A stretch of 64,000 bases of DNA, from contig NZ_JASKLS010000006.1 in NCBI RefSeq assembly GCF_030124375.1, positions 227,222 to 291,221 of the forward strand, given 5' to 3'. The first letter of the stretch is position 1; the number at the start of each line of letters is the position of its first letter. Below, one piece after another: positions 41,841 to 51,077 of this stretch. The position numbers and the translations under genes were made by a program. A model generated the notes under the pieces. That model searched no databases. It had not been told where the DNA came from and saw nothing but the letters and a program-made list of their open reading frames with translations. The stretch comes from Sinorhizobium sp. 6-70. GTDB taxonomy: Bacteria; Pseudomonadota; Alphaproteobacteria; Rhizobiales; Rhizobiaceae.

Positions 41841-43102
41841 GCACGCAAACCGTCACGATCGCCCGTCTTGGCGCACAGGGCGACGGCATCGCGCAGACTG
41901 AGGCGGGTCCGGTCTATGCGCCGTTCACGCTCCCCGGCGAAACCGTCGCGCTTGCCGTCAACAAGGCGCACGGCACGCTGATGTCGCTGAAGGAGCCCTC
42001 CCCGGACCGCGTCGAGCCGAAATGCCGTCATTTCGGCCCCGACGGCGTCAACGGCGCCTGCGGCGGCTGCACCCTCCAGCACGCATCCGACGACCTCTAT
42101 CACGCCTTCAAGCGCAATCTCGTTATCGATGCCTTGAAGTCGAAAGGGTTGACGCCGGATGTGGCGCCGCTGGTCGTTGCCCATCCGGGCGAGCGGCGAC
42201 GCGTCGTGTTCACCGCACGGCGGACCGAAAAGGAAATGCTGCTCGGCTTCAACCAGGCGGAAAGTCATCACATTGTGGCGATCAGCGAATGTCCCATCTC
42301 GGGCCCTGGCATCGTCTCCCGGCTTGCGACCATCCGCAAAATCGCTGCCGCGATGGCATCGAGCGCGGAGCCGTTCCGCATCACCGTGCTCGAAACCAAC
42401 GCCGGTCTCGATCTCGCTTTTGAAGGCATCAAGCTCGCAGACCGGCAGCGTCGCCTGACAGTCGAGACAGTATTGGGCGAACGTGGGATCGCCCGCGTCA
42501 GCCTCAACGGCGAGATCATCGTCGAACCGGTAAAGCCGGTGATAGATTTCGGCAGCGTAACAGTGTCGCCGCCGCCGGGAAGTTTCACCCAAGCGACGCG
42601 GCCCGCCGAAGAGGCGATGGCAAAGCTGGTGCTTGAACATGTCGGCAAGGCCAAACATGTCGCCGACCTCTTCTCCGGCATCGGCACCTTCGCTCTCAGG
42701 ATTGCGCAAAGAGCGCGCGTGCACGCCGTCGAAGGCGACGACAAAGCATTGAAAGCGCTGGACTTTGCCGCACGCAACACGCAAGGCCTGAAGCCTGTGA
42801 CGATCGAGAGGCGCGACCTTTTCCGTCGGCCGCTGATGGTGCAGGAGTTGAAGAGCTATGACGCGGTCGTGTTCGATCCGCCGCGTGCCGGCGCCGAGGC
42901 CCAATGCCACGAACTCGCCCGCTCGGGCGTGAAGAAGATTGCAGCCGTTTCCTGCAACCCCGTGACACTTGCCCGCGATCTCGCAATCCTCACCGCTGCA
43001 GGCTATCGGATCACATCGGTGACACCGATCGACCAGTTTCTCTGGTCAGCGCATGTCGAGGCAGTGGCGACGCTGGAAAAGCCCCAGCGCGCGTTTCCTT
43101 AA
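41837..43102 (+). CDS. 23S rRNA (uracil-5-)-methyltransferase, RumA/RlmD-like
   Basis: A 421 aa class I SAM methyltransferase with an N-terminal TRAM-like domain. Fe-S cluster cysteines occur in KCRHFGPDGVNGACGGCTLQH and ISECPIS, though spacing between the first two is C-x11-C rather than the usual C-x5-C. VADLFSGIGTFALRIAQ is the SAM site, and the catalytic nucleophile is in AVSCNPVTLARD. The stop codon TAA is formed inside the RIME1-like repeat at 43093. Start overlaps tlyA by 4 bases. Confidence 0.91.
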   Translation: MSTQTVTIARLGAQGDGIAQTEAGPVYAPFTLPGETVALAVNKAHGTLMSLKEPSPDRVEPKCRHFGPDGVNGACGGCTLQHASDDLYHAFKRNLVIDALKSKGLTPDVAPLVVAHPGERRRVVFTARRTEKEMLLGFNQAESHHIVAISECPISGPGIVSRLATIRKIAAAMASSAEPFRITVLETNAGLDLAFEGIKLADRQRRLTVETVLGERGIARVSLNGEIIVEPVKPVIDFGSVTVSPPPGSFTQATRPAEEAMAKLVLEHVGKAKHVADLFSGIGTFALRIAQRARVHAVEGDDKALKALDFAARNTQGLKPVTIERRDLFRRPLMVQELKSYDAVVFDPPRAGAEAQCHELARSGVKKIAAVSCNPVTLARDLAILTAAGYRITSVTPIDQFLWSAHVEAVATLEKPQRAFP

Positions 43103-43186
43103 ATCGTAGTCGATTTAAGGAAACATGCAGCAATTCAAAGTGCTACAGCGACCTTTGCGCGTCTGATAAGACGCGCGGCGCTGTAG
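43093..43186 (+). repeat. RIME1-like intergenic mosaic element, copy 1
   Basis: Two palindromic modules. The first is TTTCCTTAAATCG / CGATTTAAGGAAA. The second starts CTACAGCGACC, holds GCGCGTCT / AGACGCGC, and closes with CGCTGTAG. The start of the element contains the last codons and the TAA stop of the methyltransferase gene. Identification as RIME1 rests on architecture and length. Confidence 0.75.
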
Positions 43187-43190
43187 AAAT

Positions 43191-43217
43191 GACGAAGGCC
43201 CGGCAAAATGCCAGGCC
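43191..43217 (-). terminator. Probable terminator after the chemoreceptor gene
   Basis: On the minus strand: GGCCTGGC, ATTT, TGCCGGGCC with one mismatch, followed by TTCGTCATTT. The T-tract is weak, so confidence is moderate. It lies 25 bases after the stop. Confidence 0.55.
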
Positions 43218-43241
43218 CCAAATGTTTCCAGTCGCCTCTGA

Positions 43242-45341
43242 TCAGGCCGCGCGGCGCCGGTAGCTCGTCGCGCTCGTATGGGCCACTTGCGTCTCGCCGA
43301 GGTTGAACTGGGCGAGCAGCGTGTTTAGTGCTGCCGCCTCCTGGGCGAGGCCGTGGCTTGCCGCCGTCTGTTCCTCCACCATTGCCGCATTCTGCTGCGT
43401 GCCCTGGTCCATGGTGTTGACGGCGGTATTGATCTCCTGAAGACCCGTCGACTGCTCGCGCGTCGCGGTCACGATCGCGCTGACATGCTTGTTGATCTCC
43501 TGCACCTCGGCGACGATCGCTTCCAGAGCGCGGCCGGTATCGCCGACGAGCGTCACGCCGGAGCGCACCTGGTCGCCGGAGGTCGTGATCAGCGCCTTGA
43601 TTTCCTTGGCGGCATTGGCCGACCGCTGGGCAAGCTCGCGCACTTCCTGGGCGACGACGGCAAATCCCTTGCCGGCTTCGCCTGCACGGGCCGCCTCGAC
43701 GCCGGCATTCAGCGCCAGGAGGTTGGTCTGGAAGGCGATGTCGTCGATGACGCCGATGATATTCGAAATCTCGCCGGACGACTTCTCGATCGCGTGCATC
43801 GCCTGGACGGCGTTCTGGACGACTTCACCGGACTTCTCGGCGCCGGCGCGGGTGCGGGCGACGAGTGCTCCGACCTCTTCCGCCCGGTGCGCCGAGTCCT
43901 TCACCGTCGTGGTGATCTCCTCGAGCGCTGCGGCCGTTTCCTCGACCGAGGCTGCCTGCTGCTCGGTGCGACGGGCAAGATCGTCAGCGGCCGAACGGAT
44001 CTCGCTGGCGCCGGCATCGATCGCGCGGGCGTTGACGCCGACCGCACGGAGCGTGTCGTGCAGCTTGGCGACCGAATTGTTGAAGTCGGCCCTCAGGCGA
44101 TCGAGGCGATCGGCAAAGGGGCTGTCGATGCGGAAGGCGAGATCGCCGTTGGCGAGCCGACCGAGGCCGGTCGCAAGCGCGTCGACAGCGTGCTGCACTT
44201 CTGCCGCATCGCGCGCCTTCTGGGCCTCGCGGTCCAGGCGCTCGCGCTCGGAGAGCGACCGATTCGCGTCCGCTTCGTCCGCGAGCCGCGCGCGTTCGAC
44301 GGCGTTGGCGCGGAAGACGGCAACGGCCGCGGCCATCGATCCGATCTGGTCGCGACGCGTCTCGCAGGGGATTTCGACCTCGATATTGCCGGCGGCGAGC
44401 TTTTCCATCGTGCCGGTCATTTCGGTGATCGGCCGGATGACCAAGCGGCTGAGCAGCGTCGCGAGGAAGGTGATCATGGCACCGACTGCAAGGATCGTCG
44501 CAACGGTAGCGGCGACGCGGAACTGGCTGATCGCCGAATAGGCGACGTCCGCGTCCACGACAAAGCCAACATACCACTCGACCGAGGGAAGCCCCTTGAC
44601 CGGCACAAAGCTAACTAGCATCGGCTTGCCGTCGAGTTCGGTGTTGGCGATGCCGCTACCGATCTTCGGCGTGCTGGCCGGAAAGGCGTCGGCGAGCGTC
44701 TTCGTCACCAGCTTGGCATTCGGATGCACAAGAATCTGGCCATCCTTGTTGGCAAGAAACGCGAAGCCCTCGCCCCCGACGTCGATCGCCTTGACCATGG
44801 AGACCAGGGTCTTCAGCGAAAAGTCGCTCCCTGCCACGCCATAGAGCTTGCCATCATGCTTGACCGGCACCGCTGCGCTGATGATCAGATCGCCGCTGGA
44901 GGCGTCGATGTAGGGTTCGGTCAGCACGCGAGCATCGGCCTTGACGGCCTGCTGATACCACGGGCGCTGGCGTGGATCGTAGCCTTCCGGCATCGGCGTT
45001 TCAGGCCAGGTGATGAACTTGCCGCTTTCGTTGCCGACATAGGTGGAGATGAACTCGGCGGTGAGGACATCATTCTTCAGAACCGGTTGGACACCGGCGT
45101 CGTCCCCGACGCGACCGACGGCGTCGGCGACCATGGCCGTCAGCGTCACGCGGCCGTTCAGCCAATTGGCGACGCTTGTCGCCGCCTGGTTGCCGGACGA
45201 GGCGATATTTTCCTCGACGGCCTTTGTCGTCGCGCTGTTCTGGAGCGTATCGATGTAGACGGAAAAGCCTGCAAAGGCGCCGACGACAACGCAGGACGCA
45301 GCAACGAGAATGCGCGTCATGAGATTCGATCGTTTGGACAA
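43242..45341 (-). CDS. Methyl-accepting chemotaxis protein with Cache sensor (McpU-like)
   Basis: A 699 aa receptor: helix [22 protein letters not shown], periplasmic Cache domain with the ligand motif [40 protein letters not shown], a second helix ([23 protein letters not shown]), HAMP, and a signalling domain with the hairpin tip [46 protein letters not shown]. Neighbours (dxs, tlyA, rRNA methyltransferase, enoyl-CoA hydratase) match what I recall around S. meliloti mcpU, a proline/amino-acid receptor. TTG 45341 has GAGGAG 7 bases upstream; ATG 45320 and 45383 are alternatives. Confidence 0.9.
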   Translation of the reverse strand: MSKRSNLMTRILVAASCVVVGAFAGFSVYIDTLQNSATTKAVEENIASSGNQAATSVANWLNGRVTLTAMVADAVGRVGDDAGVQPVLKNDVLTAEFISTYVGNESGKFITWPETPMPEGYDPRQRPWYQQAVKADARVLTEPYIDASSGDLIISAAVPVKHDGKLYGVAGSDFSLKTLVSMVKAIDVGGEGFAFLANKDGQILVHPNAKLVTKTLADAFPASTPKIGSGIANTELDGKPMLVSFVPVKGLPSVEWYVGFVVDADVAYSAISQFRVAATVATILAVGAMITFLATLLSRLVIRPITEMTGTMEKLAAGNIEVEIPCETRRDQIGSMAAAVAVFRANAVERARLADEADANRSLSERERLDREAQKARDAAEVQHAVDALATGLGRLANGDLAFRIDSPFADRLDRLRADFNNSVAKLHDTLRAVGVNARAIDAGASEIRSAADDLARRTEQQAASVEETAAALEEITTTVKDSAHRAEEVGALVARTRAGAEKSGEVVQNAVQAMHAIEKSSGEISNIIGVIDDIAFQTNLLALNAGVEAARAGEAGKGFAVVAQEVRELAQRSANAAKEIKALITTSGDQVRSGVTLVGDTGRALEAIVAEVQEINKHVSAIVTATREQSTGLQEINTAVNTMDQGTQQNAAMVEEQTAASHGLAQEAAALNTLLAQFNLGETQVAHTSATSYRRRAA

Positions 45342-45764
45342 GGAGGGGCTCCTCTGGATTCGCCGGCATTCTTCGCCGGACATGAGCTCGTGGATTTCCC
45401 GCGCAGAGCGGATCGGTCGCGGCGAGCGACGCGCAAAATTGCGGGAAATGATTGGACATGCCGCGAAGGCAAGACCGGCCATGCCTCATGCGGCCGGGGC
45501 CGCCCGCACGACGAGCGTCTGCCTGTTCGGATGAAGGCGTAAGAGGACGCTCGGCGCTATGGTTCCGGAGCATCCGGTCCGGTTTTTTCGTGTTTCCACT
45601 TTGGACGCGGATCTTCCGGAGAAGGCCTACTGCGACCGCACGCTAGCGATCGCTATTTAAGAAGCGATTAAAATTGACATATGCAAGTTCGGGATTTCTG
45701 CCGCGACGCGCACCTCAAATCCGGAACACACACACGCGGGCGCCATCTGAACATCGCCCCCGAA
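45342..45764. other. Intergenic region upstream of the chemoreceptor
   Basis: 423 bases between the enoyl-CoA hydratase stop and the chemoreceptor start, both minus strand. It should hold the chemoreceptor promoter. An AT-rich stretch lies near 45650-45680. I see no convincing gene, repeat or operator. Confidence 0.5.
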
Positions 45765-46517
45765 CTAACGACGCATGAAGGCTTCGAAAGCCGCCCGCGC
45801 TTCGTTGCTCTTCAACTGCGAGGCGAAGTGCGCAGCTTCCTCGTCGATGCGGGAGAGCACGTCACTTCGATCCCCACGAATGAGATCTCGTGCGATCCTG
45901 AGCGCTTCCGGCGGTTTCCTGGCGAGACGTGCCGCGAGCGAGAGCGTCTCGTGCTCCACCGCTTCTTGGTCGACGACCTTCCAGATCAGCCCGGCTTGCA
46001 AGGCATCGGCGGCCTCCAGCGGTTCTCCAGCGGCAAGAAGCGCGAAGGCGCGCTGGTGCCCCATGATGCGCGGCGCGATCAGGCTTGAGGCAGCTTCAGG
46101 CACGAGCGCAAGATCCACGAAGGGTGTCTTGAAGATCGAACGCTGCGAAGCAATCGTCAGGTCGCAATGAAGATGGATGGTCGTGCCGATGCCAATCGCC
46201 AGGCCGTCGACGCCGGATATGACCGGCTTTCTCGCTCCCGCGAGCGCCCGCACGAAATCGAGCACCTCGGTCCCCATCGTCCCGCCCATGGCAAAGGCGA
46301 GAAAGTCGGCCATGTCGTTTCCGGCCGAGAAGCATCCGTCGGTGCCGAGGAAGGCAGTGGCGCGCACCGCCGGATCGGTTCCGGCCACCGTCAACGCGTT
46401 CGTCATCTTCGCGTACATTTCGCGCGTGATGGCGTTCTTCTTTTCCGGCCGGTTGAAGCGGATGACCTGGACGCTGGGGAAGGCCTCCGGGCGTTCTACG
46501 AGCACATGATCGGTCAT
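45765..46517 (-). CDS. Enoyl-CoA hydratase/isomerase family protein
   Basis: A 250 aa crotonase-fold protein. The oxyanion-hole segments are CFSAGNDMADFL and ISGVDGLAIGIGTTIHLHCDLTIAS. Further conserved parts are FKTPFVDLALVPEAASSLIAPRIMG and RKPPEAL. The Glu at the usual second catalytic position appears in VPEAASS. It lies 11 bases after the acyl-CoA dehydrogenase on the same strand, so they form an operon for acyl-CoA oxidation. ATG 46517 follows AAGGGGGA. Confidence 0.91.
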   Translation of the reverse strand: MTDHVLVERPEAFPSVQVIRFNRPEKKNAITREMYAKMTNALTVAGTDPAVRATAFLGTDGCFSAGNDMADFLAFAMGGTMGTEVLDFVRALAGARKPVISGVDGLAIGIGTTIHLHCDLTIASQRSIFKTPFVDLALVPEAASSLIAPRIMGHQRAFALLAAGEPLEAADALQAGLIWKVVDQEAVEHETLSLAARLARKPPEALRIARDLIRGDRSDVLSRIDEEAAHFASQLKSNEARAAFEAFMRR

Positions 46518-46528
46518 AGCTTCCCCCT

Positions 46529-48310
46529 TCAAACCAGAACGGCGCGCGCAGCCGCAAGGCTTTCGGCGCCACTGACGACGCGATCCTTGAGCGCGCCTGT
46601 TTCCGCGAGCAGGTTCTCTGCGGTGAAACGGCAAAGCGCGATGCGCGCATCTTCCTTGCCGTCACCGGCCTCCGCCATCCCGCCCTTGGCCAGGTAAACG
46701 CCTGTCAGTATCAGTCCGAAGAGGCGCTGATAGGCGGTTGCACCGGATAGCACATCGGTAAGTTTTCCGCCGTCCAGAGCGGCCAGCAGCCACTCGGTCG
46801 CGTCGGAAAGATCCGCGATCGCAGCATCGAGCCGCGCTGCCGTCTCGCCGAACCCCTTCCTGTTCGTGGCCCTGACAGCGGCGGCGACCTCGCTCAGTTC
46901 GGCGATGAAGCCGCGCACATGGGCACCATCGGACAAGGGCAACTTGCGGGTGGCGAGATCGATCGCCTGGATACCGTTGGTGCCCTCGTAGATCGGCGCG
47001 ATACGCGCATCGCGCAGATAACGGGCGGCGCCGGTTTCCTCGATGAAGCCCATGCCGCCATGCACCTGGATTCCGAGGGAGGCGACGTCGACACCGGCAT
47101 CGGTGGCAAAGGATTTTGCAATCGGCGTCAGCAGGCTCGAACGCTCCTGCCAATGGCGGGCTTGGTCGCCCCTGCTGGCGTCTGCCATGTCGACCGCGTG
47201 GGCGCAGGCATAGGCGATCGCCCGCGACCCTTGTGTCAGTGCCTTCATCGTCAAAAGCATGCGGGCGACATCCGGATGCTCGATGATCGGGCTCATGCCT
47301 TCGGCGCTCCAGCCGGGCGCCCTGCCCTGCGTGCGCTCCTTCGCATAGGCGATCGCCTTCTGGGTGGCCGCGTCGGCGATCGCGACACCCTGCATGCCGA
47401 CGGCCAGCCGGGCGTTGTTCATCATCGTGAACATGCAGGCGAGACCGCGATTTTCCTCGCCGACCAGATAACCGATCGCACCTTTTTCGTCGCCGAACTT
47501 GCCGTCACCATAGATCATCGTGCAGGTGGGCGAGCCGTGAATGCCAAGCTTGTGCTCGAGCGAATGGCAGAAAAGATCGTTGCGGGCACCGAGCGAGCCG
47601 TCGGCGTTGACAAGGAACTTCGGCACGAGAAACAGCGAAATGCCCTTCGTGCCGGAGGGTGCGTCCGGCAGGCGCGCCAGCACCAGATGGACGATGTTGT
47701 CGGTGAAGTCGTGCTCGCCCCAGGTGATGAAAATCTTCTGGCCGAAAATGCGATAACTGCCATCGTCGCGACGTTCGGCGCGGGTCTTGAGCACGCCGAG
47801 ATCAGAGCCGGCATGCGGCTCCGTCAGATTCATCGTGGCGGTCCACTCGCCTGAAACCATTTTTGCGAGATACGTTGTCTTCAGCGCCTCGGAACCGTGC
47901 TTCTCCAGCGCTTCGATGGCGCCCATCGTCAGTGTCGGGCCAAGTGCGAAAGCCATCGAACCGGCATTCCACATCTCCATCGCGGCGACGTGGAGCATGT
48001 GGGGCAGATTTTGGCCGCCGAAGGCCTCGGGCGCCGTCAGGCCATTCCAGCCGCCGCCGATCCAGTTGTGATAGAGATCGCGCCATCCCTCCGGCGTCTT
48101 GACCGCGCCGTCGACGAGCTGCGCCCCCTGCCGGTCACCGACTTCGCCGAGAGGAGCCACCTCTTCCATCGCGAAACGCCCGGCTTCCGCGAGGATCGCG
48201 TCGACCAGATCTTCACCAAGTTCACCGAAAACACCAGCGTCCAAGGCCTCGGCCATCCCGGCCACGTGCTTCAGTGTGAATGCGATCTCGTCGACGGGTG
48301 CTTTGTACAT
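46529..48310 (-). CDS. Acyl-CoA dehydrogenase (long form)
   Basis: A 593 aa FAD flavoprotein of the extended acyl-CoA dehydrogenase group, with a C-terminal extension as in DmdC and FadE-like proteins. Motifs: MNLTEPHAGSDLGVLKTRAER (FAD/substrate), IFITWGEHD, IQVHGGMGFIEE and ARIAPIYEGTNGIQAIDL, where Glu is the catalytic base. Oxidises an acyl-CoA to enoyl-CoA, passing electrons to ETF. ATG 48310 has GGAGAGG 6 bases upstream. Chain-length preference cannot be told. Confidence 0.92.
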   Translation of the reverse strand: MYKAPVDEIAFTLKHVAGMAEALDAGVFGELGEDLVDAILAEAGRFAMEEVAPLGEVGDRQGAQLVDGAVKTPEGWRDLYHNWIGGGWNGLTAPEAFGGQNLPHMLHVAAMEMWNAGSMAFALGPTLTMGAIEALEKHGSEALKTTYLAKMVSGEWTATMNLTEPHAGSDLGVLKTRAERRDDGSYRIFGQKIFITWGEHDFTDNIVHLVLARLPDAPSGTKGISLFLVPKFLVNADGSLGARNDLFCHSLEHKLGIHGSPTCTMIYGDGKFGDEKGAIGYLVGEENRGLACMFTMMNNARLAVGMQGVAIADAATQKAIAYAKERTQGRAPGWSAEGMSPIIEHPDVARMLLTMKALTQGSRAIAYACAHAVDMADASRGDQARHWQERSSLLTPIAKSFATDAGVDVASLGIQVHGGMGFIEETGAARYLRDARIAPIYEGTNGIQAIDLATRKLPLSDGAHVRGFIAELSEVAAAVRATNRKGFGETAARLDAAIADLSDATEWLLAALDGGKLTDVLSGATAYQRLFGLILTGVYLAKGGMAEAGDGKEDARIALCRFTAENLLAETGALKDRVVSGAESLAAARAVLV

Positions 48311-48380
48311 GATGATCCTCTCCGCGCAGCCGCAGTCATGAGCGCCGCGCGTCCTTCTTCGAACCCGAAGACTATTGATT

Positions 48381-48396
48381 TTTACGTAAACGTCAA
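48381..48396 (-). promoter_or_regulatory. Palindromic operator upstream of the acyl-CoA dehydrogenase operon (LiuR-like)
   Basis: TTTACGTAAACGTCAA is a 16-bp near-perfect palindrome (TTxACGT-AA-ACGTxAA) 71 bases upstream of the dehydrogenase ATG. The form resembles sites of MerR-family LiuR regulators of branched-chain amino-acid and fatty-acid catabolism in proteobacteria. No regulator gene is adjacent. A further partial ACGTCAA follows. Confidence 0.5.
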
Positions 48397-48518
48397 CGTC
48401 AATTGCGGTCGGTAGCAAGCTGCAGAGATTGTAACAAAACTGTCATCGAGGGGGATTAGAAGCCGAGTGCGGGATGCAGGCGGAAAACCGTGCCCACCTC
48501 CCCTCATCCCGCTCTACT

Positions 48519-48624
48519 GCATGATTTTGTCCCTGAATCGAAATCGATTTAGGGACAAAATCATGCAGAAACTCAAAGCTCTACAGCGACCTTGGCGCGT
48601 CTGATCAGACGCGCGGCCCTGTAG
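48519..48624 (+). repeat. RIME1-like element, copy 2, forming the zntB-like leader
   Basis: First module GCATGATTTTGTCCC / GGGACAAAATCATGC around an ATCGAAATCGAT core. Second module runs from CTACAGCGACC through GCGCGTCT / AGACGCGC to CTGTAG. It ends 13 bases before the ATG of the ZntB-like gene. The remainder of the 327-base gap holds the operator above and nothing else I recognise. Confidence 0.78.
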
Positions 48625-48637
48625 CCAAGGCGCTGCG

Positions 48638-49627
48638 ATGAACCTGATTTCTCCCGACATACCGGGCCTTGTCTGGGCCTACCGCTTCATACCGGGGGAG
48701 AGCCGATGCCAGCGCATCGCGGCCGACTCTTCGATCGACGACCTTTCTGCCGGCGACGGCTGGGTCTGGCTGCACCTGGCACTCAGCGATGCGCGAACGC
48801 CCGCGCTGATCGAACGCATCAGCAACCTTCCGCAAGCGGCGATTGCCACGCTGACCAGTCACGACACACAGGCGGCGATCACCGTTTCCGAGGACGCCGT
48901 CCACGGAACGCTGGTGGATTTCGAGCGCACGTTCGACGCGGTTACCAAGACGATCGGCTGGCTGCACTTTGCAGTGAGCGACAAGATCATCATCACCACG
49001 CGGCTGCACCCGCTGCGCGGCCTCGACCGGGTTAAGGCGGCCGTCGAGAAAAGCGCCAAATGCAGCCGGCCGATCGATCTTTTCGAAATGCTGGTCATCG
49101 AGTTCCAGCGCACGTTGATCTCACTCGTCCTGGAACTGACCGAAGAACTGAACATCATCGAGGATCGCGTCTATGGCGAGGCAGAGCACAGGCAGCAGCC
49201 CGGATTGGCTCCACTGCGTAGAACAGCCGTGCGGCTGCATCGGCACCTGCGGACCATTCTCGCCCTCTTGCGGCGGGCCGGGGCATCGGAAGAGGACGAG
49301 GTGCCGCCGGGTTTCATCGACGCGGCAGAGCGGCTCTCCGATCGGCTGGAGGCAGTCGATCGCGATGTCTTCGCGCTTCAGGAACGCGCGAGGCTTCTGC
49401 ACGAGGAAATCGACAGCAAGATTTCCTCGGAGACAAACCGGCATCTCTATATCCTGTCGCTGATGACAGCTTTTCTCTTGCCGCCGACGCTGGTGACCGG
49501 CTTCTTCGGCATGAACACGGGAGCCCTGCCCTTCGCTGATGGAAGCGGCACGCTCTATGCGGCTTTGATCATCGCCTTTTCCATGGGACTTGCCTGGCTC
49601 ATTCTTCGCCGGATCGGGATTCTGTAG
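48638..49627 (+). CDS. CorA-superfamily divalent cation transporter, ZntB-like
   Basis: A 329 aa protein with a large cytoplasmic alpha/beta and long-helix domain, then two C-terminal helices: ILSLMTAFLLPPTLVTGFFGMNTGALPF and LYAALIIAFSMGLAWLILRRI. The GMN motif at the end of the first helix is the CorA/ZntB selectivity signature. The TGALPF after it is closer to ZntB (zinc) than to CorA (YGMNFxxMPE). ATG 48638 is preceded by AAGG; most of its leader is the RIME1-like repeat. Confidence 0.88.
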   Translation: MNLISPDIPGLVWAYRFIPGESRCQRIAADSSIDDLSAGDGWVWLHLALSDARTPALIERISNLPQAAIATLTSHDTQAAITVSEDAVHGTLVDFERTFDAVTKTIGWLHFAVSDKIIITTRLHPLRGLDRVKAAVEKSAKCSRPIDLFEMLVIEFQRTLISLVLELTEELNIIEDRVYGEAEHRQQPGLAPLRRTAVRLHRHLRTILALLRRAGASEEDEVPPGFIDAAERLSDRLEAVDRDVFALQERARLLHEEIDSKISSETNRHLYILSLMTAFLLPPTLVTGFFGMNTGALPFADGSGTLYAALIIAFSMGLAWLILRRIGIL

Positions 49628-49999
49628 CATGCTTCCACCTGCGCCGATCCGAAGGAGAACCACTTCCAACCTTGCCTCCTAGCCTGCCTCCATGGCCGAA
49701 AAGCCGGAATCACCGGCGGGGCGAATGCATAAGTAACGGGTTTTGTTCTCTCTTTTTGGAAGATGCGGCCGACGACTGTGCCTTTGCCATGATGAAACTT
49801 AGAGCACGGATCGCGAGATGAAACCATGTCGCCAAGGGCCTTTCCCGATCGGACCGGCGCCGTAGCACCACAATCCAGAGCCGAATCTGCCAATGACGCT
49901 TCTGCTGGAGGTCTGTGTACAGGAGCGTTCGTCTCGCGCAGGATCGAGGCGGGGCTGAGATTTACGACCTTTTAACGCTAATGTCGGCAATCTCAGTGA
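49628..49999. other. Intergenic region before the GH25 gene
   Basis: 372 bases with no supported gene. Short frames here lack ribosome-binding sites and conserved patterns. It should contain the promoter of the lysozyme-like gene. No repeat copy is present. Confidence 0.5.
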
Positions 50000-51064
50000 A
50001 TGGAAAAGCGGGGACTCTCGATCTCGGGGACGATCTTGCGCCTGGTGGCCCTTCTGGGTCTGACCTTCGCGGCGGTGAATGTTCACGCGCGTGATCTCGA
50101 ACCCTGGAAACAGCGGCAGAACGCCATCATCGTCGATGCCTATGAGATGAACAGCATCGACTGGGAAGCGCTGCTGAAGGACAAGCGCATCGCCGGCTTC
50201 ATCGCCAAAGCCTCCGACGGCCTGCCCGAAAGTTTCTCCTGCACCGGAGACCACGGCGGCGACACGGTCGCCCATTGCAAGACGATGTGGCGCAAGTACG
50301 CCGTCAGCCGCGAGCTCTACCAGACGCGCCGAATGATCGCACGCTCGTATGGTCTGCTCTGGGGGGCCTATCATATGGCCCGTCCCGGCAATCCTGTCGA
50401 TCAGGCCAATCATTTCCTCGACTATGCCAGCCCCCGCGACGACGAGGTGATGGTCCTCGACATCGAGGGGATCGATCCGGAAAAATACATGTCGCTGGAG
50501 GACGCGGCCATCTTCGCCGGGCATATCAAGGCCCGCACCGGACGCTACCCGATCCTTTACACCAACCACATCACCGCGAGATACATAGCCGCCAACCGCC
50601 ACAAGCACCGGTTGCTGTCGCGGCTTCCGCTGTGGTACGCCCGCTACAAGCCGGACATCCGCAAGGTCTTTCCGATGGGGAACTGGGACAGCTACGCCCT
50701 CTGGCAATTCTCCTCGTCGCACAATTGCGGCAAGCGGCGCTGCCCCTATCGGGTGCCGGGCACGCTGGACGATATCGATGTGAACGTCGCTCCCATGCCC
50801 GCTCCTGCACTTAGGGCCATCTGGGCGCAAGGGGCACTGCTGCCCGAGAAACCGCCGGTGCTGACCGTTATCGCTGCGGCGACGCGCGGCACGGCGCCGG
50901 CAGCCAGTGCCAAGGCGGTTGTCTCCCTCAGGCGGCCTGCGCTGCTCGTCAGCCGCGCGACGGCCGAGAGCAAATCGGGTAGCGGCGTTGACATGACCGT
51001 TACCGGCTCGATCGCCGTTAGAGCTGCCGAAATACACTTGCCCCAGCAGACCGAGCGGCGCTGA
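50000..51064 (+). CDS. Secreted glycoside hydrolase family 25 (lysozyme-like) protein
   Basis: A 354 aa protein with a signal-like N-terminus (SGTILRLVALLGLTFAAVNVHA). The GH25 barrel is visible: AIIVDAYEMNSIDWEAL (usually DVSxxxGxIDW), GFIAKASDG, GLLWGAYHMARPG, EVMVLDIEGID (usually LDVE), YPILYTNHITARYI, LPLWYARY and YALWQFSS. The acidic pair needed for muramidase activity is present. The last 75 residues are low-complexity Ala/Ser/Arg. No holin, spanin or phage genes lie nearby, so this is probably a chromosomal cell-wall enzyme. Confidence 0.85.
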   Translation: MEKRGLSISGTILRLVALLGLTFAAVNVHARDLEPWKQRQNAIIVDAYEMNSIDWEALLKDKRIAGFIAKASDGLPESFSCTGDHGGDTVAHCKTMWRKYAVSRELYQTRRMIARSYGLLWGAYHMARPGNPVDQANHFLDYASPRDDEVMVLDIEGIDPEKYMSLEDAAIFAGHIKARTGRYPILYTNHITARYIAANRHKHRLLSRLPLWYARYKPDIRKVFPMGNWDSYALWQFSSSHNCGKRRCPYRVPGTLDDIDVNVAPMPAPALRAIWAQGALLPEKPPVLTVIAAATRGTAPAASAKAVVSLRRPALLVSRATAESKSGSGVDMTVTGSIAVRAAEIHLPQQTERR

Positions 51065-51077
51065 GGGCCCGCGCCCG

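Noticed and set aside
50000..51064. Prophage lysin
   Set aside because: No holin, spanin, structural phage or integrase genes nearby, and the protein has its own signal peptide.
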